Source: Brassica napus (lineage: Eukaryota > Streptophyta > Magnoliopsida > Brassicales > Brassicaceae). From it: a stretch of 64,000 nucleotides of DNA. Positions 32,001 to 40,122 of the stretch are shown here, piece after piece (the first letter of the stretch is position 1; each line of letters opens with the position of its first letter). The stretch covers positions 62,001-126,000 of the forward strand of contig NW_026015204.1 of the NCBI RefSeq assembly GCF_020379485.1. The letters run 5' to 3'. A program made the position numbers and the translations under genes. The notes beneath the pieces were generated by a model. That model ran no database searches and was not told the DNA's origin. It saw only the letters and a list, made by a program, of their open reading frames with translations.

Positions 32001-33347
32001 TAATCTAGCATGCCAAGTAATACTATCAATCTTCTCAGCAGTACTACTCAAGCAAATAGAATCAAAGGGATTAGAGGTCTTAGCCAAGTCGAGGTGGTAT
32101 AGCTGATTCTTGCTGTCTCCTCTGCCAATGACTCTCCCAGTCTTCAAATCTTGAAACTCAACTTCATCAGGTCTGAATACTACTTGACAATCAAGATCAA
32201 TGGTAGCTTTCTTCACAGATAATAGATTTGAAGTGAACTGAGGCATGTAGAAGGCAGCCGTGTCCTTCTCAAACAGTTTGAGCTTTCCCACTCCTTCTAT
32301 TGGGATCATAGCACCATTAGCTATCCTAACACTCCCTGTTGCAGCCTTGATCTCACTTATAAGCCTCCTATCACTGATCATATGATGACTTGCTCCAGAA
32401 TCAATCACCATGGGTTTAGAAGCTCCGGATTGTATAGCATGCTTCTTGCTTGCTGCTAAGGCTTGTACATGTTCCATGAACACTCTCCATTCCTTCCTGG
32501 TGATGCGATCATCAGCTCCACTCCCTTTCTCCTGCTCTCTTAACACCCCACTGTCTTCTACTGATTCCCCCATGTAGGCTGAGTAAGAACACTCTCCCAC
32601 AACTCTCTTCCTACCCTTTCCTATGTTGATATAAGCTTTGGATAGCATTCTGCACCTCCTCCTCTTCCGGAAGCCCTCACTCCTACTCCCGGTTAGCCTC
32701 CATGAGCCCTCACTCCTACTCATGGTTAGCTTCTGGAAGCTCTCACTCCTACTCCCAGTTGGCTTCCATGAGCTCTCACTCCTACTCATGGTTAGCCTCT
32801 CATCATCTCTCATTATCTCATACGCCCTTCTTATAAGCACACAGATCTCTTCCATTTCCGGAAGCTGTTCCCCTCTTAGAACCATCTCCACCAGCCACCC
32901 ATATGATGACTCCATGCTCGCCAAGAGCTTCAAGACCATCTCTTGCTCTGGTGTAGCATCCCCATCCACATGGGATCTCAACCCTTGTAGTTCAACCCAC
33001 AAGTGTTGTAGCTTCCTCACATGGTTATTGAACTCTTCTCTTCCTTGCTTAGCTTCACTGATCACCTTCTTGACTTCATACACTCTCCTAAGATTGATCT
33101 TGTTCTCATAAACATCTTCAATCTTCTCAAGCAGTATACTTTCTTCAAGACTAAAGCAATCTCCACTTGTTTCTCTTGCTGTCTGATCTTTCTCAGCAGC
33201 TTTACCCTTCAAAGACTCTTCCTTCTCATGGTTTCTCCAAACTCCACACCTTTTCAGAGTTGTTTTCATTTGTGAGAACCACCCCCACTCATTCCCTCTC
33301 TCTTTCTTCTCTTCACGCCTTGTTGTACCAGATTGAAGCAGCTCCAT
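29049..33347 (-). CDS. Copia gag-pol polyprotein, element D (intact)
   Basis: 1432 residues, Met at 33347. Gag occupies about 1-240 and contains two 22-residue repeats of the LTMSRSE/TGSRSE type in place of a CCHC knuckle, followed by RKRRRC. Protease is DSGASHHM (Asp 316). GAG-pre-integrase has 'WHARLGHPH' and 'CEACILGKH'. Integrase has HSDVWTAP, RSDNGGEY and AERKN (the D-D-E set). A variable acidic Gln/Ser/Glu-rich linker precedes 'RRSTRVKRD'. Reverse transcriptase has YVDD with first Asp at 1113, and RNase H has 'YCDADWAGD', 'AEAEYRA' and 'CDNQAAIHIASNS'. It ends 'RLGLIDLSPKG', as Copia pols do. Normal length for Copia, with all catalytic motifs present. Confidence 0.95.
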   Translation of the reverse strand: MELLQSGTTRREEKKERGNEWGWFSQMKTTLKRCGVWRNHEKEESLKGKAAEKDQTARETSGDCFSLEESILLEKIEDVYENKINLRRVYEVKKVISEAKQGREEFNNHVRKLQHLWVELQGLRSHVDGDATPEQEMVLKLLASMESSYGWLVEMVLRGEQLPEMEEICVLIRRAYEIMRDDERLTMSRSESSWKPTGSRSESFQKLTMSRSEGSWRLTGSRSEGFRKRRRCRMLSKAYINIGKGRKRVVGECSYSAYMGESVEDSGVLREQEKGSGADDRITRKEWRVFMEHVQALAASKKHAIQSGASKPMVIDSGASHHMISDRRLISEIKAATGSVRIANGAMIPIEGVGKLKLFEKDTAAFYMPQFTSNLLSVKKATIDLDCQVVFRPDEVEFQDLKTGRVIGRGDSKNQLYHLDLAKTSNPFDSICLSSTAEKIDSITWHARLGHPHARAIELIIPNMSFNHLDCEACILGKHCRTVFPTSKTTYEHCFDLVHSDVWTAPCMSRDSHKYFVTFIDEKSKYTWLTLLPSKDKVLEAFMNFQAYVSNQYNATVKVLRSDNGGEYISNAFKSHLAKHGIVHQTSCPYTPQQNGVAERKNRHLMEVARSMMFHANVPKRFWGDAVQTACYLINRVPTKILKNLSPFEVLNKSKPFIDHLRVFGCVCYVMSPGEQRNKLEAKSTKAMFIGYSITQKGYKCYDPEARRVMVSREVKFIESKGYYEEKEWENLKDLSQAPSDRATTLRVLLEKLGIGLSQDQESGRRESSNPTSEAERTTPLDHERGNGTESHEQVQNQDSGQHNQEVTQEVESGAQSSGDGQRESTGSDESGTQSSEGDGSNESGAQSSEDGQEPQEEQVQELRRSTRVKRDASNWVNTRVYYNAQAVEHPSQAMCSFAEFPDEHTAFTVSLDESYIPRTYEEAMALKEWRDSVADESGAMIKNETWYESELPKGKKAVTSKWVFTIKFHPDGRIERRKSRLVARGFTQTYGEDYVETFAPVAKLHTIRIVLSLAVNLEWDLWQMDVKNAFLQGELEDEVYMHPPPGLEHLVKKGNVLRLRKAIYGLKQSPRAWYNKLSTTLNGRGFRKSELDHTLFTLTTSSGIVVLLVYVDDIIITGSDKEGIKATKEYLKASFEIKDLGEMKYFLGIEICRSKEGLFMSQRKYVIDLLKGADAYGGKTAKMPMEDGYKVPREGEIEDSKPFHDPKLYRKLVGKLIYLTITRPDVCFAVNQVSQHMQVPKEHHWRMVERILMYLNGTTGLGVWMGCNKSTEVVGYCDADWAGDRADRRSTTGYCTFIGGNLVTWKSKKQKVVSCSSAEAEYRAMLKLTNELVWIKGILKHLEIIQATPMTMHCDNQAAIHIASNSVFHERTKHIEVDCHKVRQMMILGVILPCYTRSEDQLADVFTKAARQKTMESIHIRLGLIDLSPKG

Positions 33348-33619
33348 TTCCTTTAGCCTAAAGCAACCTTTAGCCTAGATCTTCCCCCAAATGCTTCTAA
33401 TCTCACACGCCAAGCTTAACCACAAGCTAGACCCCTCTTCTGACCTTGTCAAACACCTAAAGGGACTCCCTTGAGGCTGACTCTCCAAAAGAAACACCAA
33501 CAGACACAAACTTGACTTTTAAAGGATCTAGCTCTTGAAAAACTCTCAAGAACTCTCAAGAACACTCAAGAACACTCAAGGACATTTAGAAAAACGAAAT
33601 CACTCTCTCCTTTTAAAGG

Positions 33620-33637
33620 AACCTGGCTCTGATACCA
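33620..33637 (-). other. Primer-binding site, element D
   Basis: The minus strand reads TGGTATCAGAGCCAGGTT, directly next to the 5' LTR. The leader from here to the start at 33347 contains short direct repeats of 'ttcttgag' (33540-33590), also present in element C at 10985-11015. Confidence 0.85.
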
Positions 33638-34142
33638 TATTAGATTTTGTGATTTAAAGAGTGATTAAGTTTAATCTGAGAATTAAAGAGATTGGAGATT
33701 AAGAACAAGAGAGAGACTAGAGAGAGAGACTCAAAACTCCATTAATTAATTATGAGAGAGTTTACATCAGATATATACAAAAGGAAGAAGCATTTTCGAA
33801 ATCAATCTAAGGGGATAAGATAAGCATGTGTAGTCAAAGGCCAGGCTGTTAATCCCATGGCTGAGATTGCTCACATGCTTCTACTAGTGCTAAAGCACTC
33901 TTCTCCTTTCCAGCCAGTGACAGCCTGTCCAATTCTCCTCTCTTATCCCTTCCCATACTCAGATCAAGTGTAGACAACCTAAGGTAACTTCTCCTTGCCA
34001 TCCGAGTTACCCTGGTTACTATGGTAACTTCTTTAGTTACCACAGTAACAATAAAGTTACTGTGGTAACTCTCCAAAGTTACTGTCTGCTCCAACTCTCT
34101 TCCTCTCTCAATATATCAACTCTTTATTCTCTCATCTCAACA
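33638..34142 (-). repeat. Element D 5' LTR
   Basis: 505 bp, identical by eye to 21754-22258. In sense it has the GTTAC/GTAAC inverted repeat (about 34070-34035), the CAGGCTG module, the W-box/E-box composite (about 33838-33821) and a TATATA box (about 33775), then the primer site. It is followed by ATAGG (34143-34147). Confidence 0.95.
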
Positions 34143-36739
34143 ATAGGAGTTGGGATGAAGAAGTTATCCCACTTTCAAATCAGGTGATTCCAGTTTCCCA
34201 GTTTGGGAATAGCAAAGCTTCTTCGTCGTTCCAATCAAACCAAGATGAATCTCTTTGTGAGAAGCTTGATTTGGATACATAAAGTGGTGGAGAATCACCA
34301 GGAAGTTGAATAAATCTCATAGGAGTTGCGATGAAGTTGTCCCACTTTCAAATCAGGTGATTCCAGTTTCCCAGTTTGGGAATAGGACAGCTTCTTCGTC
34401 GTTCCAATCAAACCAGGATGAATCTCTTTGTGAGAAGCTTGATTTGGATACATAAAGTGGTGGATAATCACCAGGAAGTTGAATAAATCTCATAGGAGTT
34501 GGCAAGAAGAAGTTATCCCACTTTCAAATCAGGTGATTCCAGTTTCACAGTTTGGGAATAGCACAGCTTCTTCGTCGTTCCAATCAAACCAGGATGAATC
34601 TTTTGTGAGATGCTTGATTTGGATACATAAAGTGGTGGAGAATCACCAGGAAGTTGAATAAATCTCATAGGAGTTGGCAAGAAGAAGTTATCCCACTTTC
34701 AAATCAGGTGATTCCAGTTTCCCAGTTTGGGAATAACATAGCTTCTTCGTCGTTCCAATCAAACCAGGATGAATCACTTTGTGAGAAGCTTGATTTGGAT
34801 ACATAAAGTGGTGGAGAATCACCAGGAAGTTGAATAAATCTCATAGGAGTTGGGATGAAGAAGTTATCCCATTTCAAATCAGGTGATTCCAGTTTCCCAG
34901 TTTGGGAATAGCACAGCTTCTTCGTCGTTCCAATCAAACCAGGATGAATCATTTTGTAAGAAGCTTGATTTGGATACATAAAGTGGTGGAGAATCACCAG
35001 GAAGTTGAATAAATCTCATAGGAGTTGGCAAGAAGAAGTTATCCCACTTTCAAATCAGGTGATTCCAGTTTCCCAGTTTGGGAATAGCACAGCTTCTTCG
35101 TCGTTCCAATCAAACCAGGATGAATCACTTTGTAAGAAGCTTGATTTGGATACATAAAATGGTGGAGAATCACCAGGAGGTTGAATAAATCTCATAGGAG
35201 TTGGGATGAAGAAGTTATCCCACTTTCAAATCAGGTGATTCCAGTTTTCCAGTTTGGGAATTGCAAGCTTCTTCGTCGTTCCAATCAACCAGGATGAATC
35301 TCTTTGTGAGAAGCTTGATTTGGATACATAAAGTGGTGGAGAATCACCAGGAAGTTGAATAAATCTCATAGGAGTTGGGATGAAGAAGTTATCCCACTTT
35401 CAAATCAGGTGATTCCAGTTTCCCAGTTTGGGAATAGCACAGCTTCTTCGTCGTTCCAATCAAACCAGGATGAATCATTTTGTAAGAAGCTTGATTTGGA
35501 TACATAAAGTGGTGGAGAATCACCAGGAAGTTGAATAAATCTCATAGGAGTTGGCAAGAAGAAGTTATCCCACTTTCAAATCAGGTGATTCCAGTTTCCC
35601 AGTTTGGGAATAGCACAGCTTCTTCGTCGTTCCAATCAAACCAGGATGAATCACTTTGTAAGAAGCTTGATTTGGATACATAAAGTGGTGGAGAATCACC
35701 AGGAAGTTGAATAAATCTCATAGGAGTTGGCAAGAAGAAGTTATCCCACTTTCAAATCAGGTGATTCCAGTTTCCCAGTTTGGGAATAGCACAGCTTCTT
35801 CGTCGTTCCAATCAAACCAGGATGAATCACTTTGTAAGAAGCTTGATTTGGATACATAAAGTGGTGGAGAATCACCAGGAAGTTGAATAAATCTCATAGG
35901 AGTTGGCAAGAAGAAGTTATCCCACTTTCAAATCAGGTGATTCCAGTTTTCCAGTTTGGGAATAGCACAGCTTCTTTGTCGTTCCAATCAAACCAGGATG
36001 AATCACTTTGTAAGAAGCTTGATTTGGATACATAAAATGGTGGAGAATCACCAGGAAGTTGAATAAATCTCATGGGAGTTAGGATGAAGAAGTTATCCCA
36101 CTTTCAAATCAGGTGATTCCAGTTTTCCAGTTTGGGAATAGTACAGCTTCTTCTTCGTTCCAATCAAACCAGGATGAATCACTTTGTGAGAAGCTTGATT
36201 TGGATAGATAAAGTGGTGGAGAATCACCAGGAGGTTGAATAAATCTCATAGGAGTTGGGATGAAGAAGTTATCCCACTTTCAAATCAGGTGATTCCAGTT
36301 TCCCAGTTTGGGAATAGCAAAGCTTCTTCGTCGTTCCAATCAAACCAGGATGAATCACTTTGTGAGAAGCTTGATTTGGATACATAAAATGGTGTAAAAT
36401 CACCTGGAAGTTGAATAAATCTCATAGGAGTTGGGATGAAGAAGTTATCCCACTTTCAAATCAGGTGATTCCAGTTTTCCAGTTTGGGACTAGCACAGCT
36501 TCTTCGTCGTTCCAATCAAACCAGGATGAATCATTTTGTAAGAAGCTTGATTTGGATACCTAAAGTGGTGGAGAATCACCAGGAAGTTGAATAAATCTCA
36601 TAGGAGTTGGCAAGAAGAAGTTATCCCACTTTCAAATCAGGTGATTCCAGTTTCCCAGTTTGGGAATAACACAGCTTCTTCGTCGTTCCAATCAAACCAG
36701 GATGAATCACTTTGTGAGAAGCTTGATTTGGATACATAA
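34143..36739. repeat. CentBr satellite, block 2
   Basis: About 15 monomers of 176 bp, once contiguous with block 1 (split by D) and block 3 (split by E). Rare variants are 'gcgatgaagttgtcccac' (34327), 'ggaattgcaagc' (35267), 'catgggagttaggatg' (36071), 'cttcttcttcg' (36147) and 'gggactagc' (36487). The same variants recur in the same order in block 3. The last five bases CATAA are the left target duplication of E. Confidence 0.95.
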
Positions 36740-37320
36740 TGTTGAGTTGAGCTGAGTATTTGTATGAAGAGCTAAGGAGTTGAAGAGGAAAGGAGATGAG
36801 GAAGCTTAAGGGAGTTTAGGGAGAGCATGGTACGGACGTCCGTACAAGGCCGTACAAGCCGTACAGTCCGTACCATCCAAGTCTCAACCTAAACTTACCT
36901 TGCACAAGTGAAACGGTAACTATGGAAGAGTTACTCAAGTGGAGAAGGATCAGACCGTTTAAGAGATAAGGGACGCGCATTGCCAGGCTGGGACAGGCTG
37001 GAAAGCTAAAGCACCTTTAGTCCAAGATGCCATAAGCGTGTGATGCCTCTTAGTGGTTGATTTGAATCCTTTACCTTGACTTCACATGCTTACTCCTTAA
37101 CCTTGCGATTTGTAAACCCTAGTAGCTCTCCTATATATTGTAACTCATCAACACTAATAAAGATTATGCAGTTTGAGTCTCTCTAATCTCTTAGACACTA
37201 TGGTTCTCTCTTAGACTCTAAACGACTCTACCTAGTTACTTAATCTTTCACAAACTTCTCTTAATCACTTCTTAAACACTCTCTTTATTCTGATTACTCT
37301 AAGGATCTCTTAATCTCATA
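36740..37320 (+). repeat. Element E 5' LTR
   Basis: Runs TGTTGAGTTGAGC to TTAATCTCATA. It contains five GTAC cores in about 45 bp (36829-36875; two fit the SBP-type TNCGTACAA/CCGTACAA), paired CAGGCTG motifs (about 36982-37005), CTTGACTTCACATGCTTA (37075-37092), a telo-box AAACCCTA (37114-37121) and a TATA box TATATATT (37132-37139). Confidence 0.95.
37075..37139 (+). promoter_or_regulatory. Element E LTR promoter: W-box/E-box, telo-box and TATA
   Basis: TTGACTTCACATG (W-box core fused to an E-box), then AAACCCTA, then TATATATT lie within 65 bp. The same set occurs in the other LTR (TATA at 54753). TATA position and telo-box are seen directly; binding by WRKY, bHLH or TRB factors is inference from motif families. 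Confidence 0.5.
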
Positions 37321-37338
37321 TGGTATCAGAGCCAGGTT
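37321..37338 (+). other. Primer-binding site, element E
   Basis: TGGTATCAGAGCCAGGTT lies directly after the LTR. A leader of about 185 bases follows with no other feature. Confidence 0.85.
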
Positions 37339-37523
37339 CATTTGAATCTGGGGTTTGATCTTTAGAGAGTTACAAGCTAACGGCGTTGAAGCTACACGCG
37401 AGCAGTCTTGAAGCTGTGATACGTTCTAGTTGAAGCTGCGCTACGTTCTGTGTGTTTGCGTGATTCTAGACTCAAGGTTGGTGTGTACGAGATTCAAGAT
37501 TCAAGTTTTCAAGTCAAGCAAAG

Positions 37524-39158
37524 ATGGAACATGGGATGAACATGAGGATGAAGGTAGCGGTTACTTTCAAAGGTAGCAACTACCTTGTGTGGTCTCGGAT
37601 GGTGAAGACTGCGGTGGGGAGTAAGGGTTTGTGGGGGCACATCACAACAGGGGAGGCTCCGAAACTCATTACTCAGGGAGGAGATCAAGAAGAGGTCTCC
37701 AATGAAGCGGCTGTGGAGAAATGGCAACAAGAAGACATGCTGGTGATGACGGTTCTACACGCATCCTTGGACCCAGCTATCTTGGATGCCTACAGCTACT
37801 GTGAGTCAGCCAAAGAGCTGTGGGACACGCTGAAGAAGGTGTATGGGAACACTTCCAACCTCAGCCGTGTGTTTGAAGTAAAGCTAGCGATCAACCGTCT
37901 TGCACAAGAGGACATGGAGTTCACTAAGCACTTGGGGAGGTTCAGGTCCTTATGGTCAGAGCTGGAGATGCTGAGGCCGAGCACAACTGATCCAGATCAG
38001 TTGAATGAGAGGCGCGAGCAAGACAAGGTCTTTGGGTTGCTTCTCACACTGAACCCGGCCTACACCCAACTCATCCAGCACATGTTAAGGTCAGACAAGC
38101 TTCCGGCCTTGAGGAGGTGTGTGCGCAAATCCAAAGGGAGCAGGGATCTATGGGGTTGTTTGGAGGAAAGGGGGAGCTCTCTCTTGCCAATCAAGCAGCT
38201 CATGAGGATTCAACCGAGGCTCCACAAGCAAACAAGGCATCTCACGGGAAGTACGAGGACAGGAAGTTCAATGGCAACTGTGATCATTGCAAGAAGCATG
38301 GTCATAAGAAGAGCCAATGCTGGATACTGCACCCACACCTCAAGCCGGCCAAGTTCATGAAGGAGCGTGAGGGAAGGGCAAATGTGACTGAAGGTTCAAG
38401 TGGAGCTGGCACCAGCAAGATCAGTGAAGTGGATGGGCTTGGAGGCAATGATGGGAATGGGAAGTCTCTGGTGGCTTACACAGGCGCCTCAAGCTCCCGC
38501 AGCAATGATGACTACATCAAGAGATCAGACCTTGATGCCCTCTTCAAAATGCTAAAGGAAAACGGTAACACTTACGGTTATTCCTTTGGAGCTTCTATGA
38601 TTGCATATAAGGATGATTACTTGATTAGAGAACTAGTAGAACGGTTAGAAGCTAGGAATGAGTATAGACATGCTCACATTGCTAGAACTGATAGGATGCA
38701 TCCATCACTTAGTAATCTATGCCATAATGCTAAACGAGTAGGTAAACCATTGATTGTTGATTCTGGTGCATCACATCATATGATAAGTGATGAGAACTTG
38801 ATTAAGGATATAGAACCTACACATGGGCATGTGATGATAGCAAATGGGGATAAGATACCCATTAGAGGAATAGGAAAGCTTAAGCTGTTTAACAAAGAAT
38901 CTAGAGCTTTTTACATGCCTGAATTCACATCAAACCTATTATCAGTGAAGAAATGTACTAATGATTTACAATGCAATGTTATCTTTAGTCCTAATGATGT
39001 GAAGTTTCATGATATTGAGAGCAGCAGATTGATTGGGAAAGGGGTGACTAAGGGAGATCTCTATATGCTTGAAGAACTCACTTCTGTTCCTGATTATAGT
39101 TGCTCGTTTACTTCTGCTTCTTTGTTGAATAAAAATGCATTGTGGCATGCTAGAGTAG
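37524..39158 (+). pseudogene. Element E gag and protease region (frameshifted)
   Basis: The first frame (37524-38360) encodes the gag N-terminus ('GSNYLVWSRMVKT', 'LWDTLKKVYGNTSNLSRVF'). It leaves frame near 38108, where element G's gag shows one base more. The second frame (from 38117) encodes the CCHC knuckle CDHCKKHGHKKSQC (about 38279-38320), protease DSGASHHM (about 38760) and the start of the GAG-pre-integrase domain (ALWHAR) until element F at 39159. Unlike C and D, this family has a true zinc knuckle. A functional full-length gag cannot be read here. Confidence 0.9.
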
Positions 39159-40122
39159 TGTTGAACTGAAGAGAAGAATGGAGCTTGAGTCCAAATAGGG
39201 CAAGCACTTGAAGATCGTAAGAAGAGTTCTATGAAGCTTCAGAAGAGATGTGAAGCTAGTACAAAGATAAGATAGTGATCAAGAAGAGTAGTAATCAGAG
39301 TTGGGAGATCTTTGGAGGAGTTTGGGAGCTTAAGGGCGAGGCCGGTACGGACGGCCGTACGGATGGTACGGCCTGTACGGACATGATCGACTCAAGACTT
39401 ATGGACTCGACCATTTGAAGCTATTTGAGGGCTGTGCAAATATAGGGCATTGGTGTACGGTTATGGCAAGTCCGTACAGCCAAGGAGAAGCTCTAATATG
39501 AATGTGCAAAGTCCGGGATGGTGAGAAGCATCAAATGGAATCAAGAAGATGCTTTGGTGGCAAGAAGATTCAAACAAGAGTTGGCGCCAGTTTGTGGGAA
39601 GTATGGGATTGGTTGTAGTGGTCCACGACAGGCTGGCCACAGCTGGAAAGGAAGAGCAAGACAAGGTTGTGTATCTGGACAGTTAAATGGGCAGATACAC
39701 AAGTTCTCCTCACCATACTTTCCCTCATCCAATCAGGCACATACAAGCAGCTAGTAAAGCACCAAGAGTGATCTGAAGCGTCCAATTCAAACCAGAAGAT
39801 CTCCACCCTTCTTATCTTATCTCTTAGCTAGGGTTTCCTAAGTATTACAAGTTGTAAAGCTAGTATATAAGCTTAAGGATGTCGATTTGTAATAACTAAG
39901 TGAGTAAGGGGGGAAACCCTTCTCCTTCATGTTCTATGAAAGTCTGTTCTTGATACTAAGTCTCTAATCTATTCTCTAAGTCTCTCAGTCTCTTTAATCT
40001 CGTTACCTAGTCTCTTTCATACTCTAAATCTCTCCCCATACTCATAAGTCTCAAATCTGTTCACATAAACTCTCCTAAACACTTTCTCACACACACCTTG
40101 AGTAAATCCTTATAAAATCTCA
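39159..40122 (+). repeat. Element F 5' LTR
   Basis: Runs TGTTGAACTGAAG to AAAATCTCA. It holds CGTAC clusters (39350-39390 and about 39452-39478), a CAGGCTGGCCACAGCTGG module (about 39629), TAGGGTTT (39829-39836) and TATATAA (39864-39870). Small frames on both strands are chance ORFs duplicated in the other LTR. Confidence 0.95.
39829..39870 (+). promoter_or_regulatory. Element F LTR promoter region
   Basis: A telo-box in reverse orientation (TAGGGTTT, 39829-39836) is followed by TATATAA (39864-39870). The pair is repeated in the 3' LTR (45017-45024 and 45052-45058). Promoter function is inferred from position in the LTR. Confidence 0.45.

Larger units (their letters stand above)
21754..34142 (-). 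mobile_element. Element D: Copia LTR retrotransposon with an intact polyprotein, split by a CRB-like element
   Basis: LTRs of 505 bp (21754-22258 and 33638-34142) look identical and are bounded by ATAGG duplications (21749-21753 and 34143-34147) inside CentBr. On the minus strand the order is LTR, primer site (33637-33620), gag-pol (33347-29049), 3' stem-loops, polypurine tract, LTR. The CRB-like gypsy element (22276-28911) sits within the polypurine-tract region, 17 bp from the 3' LTR. The polyprotein has no stop or frameshift, so this is the best autonomous Copia candidate in the window, apart from the broken tract. Confidence 0.95.
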
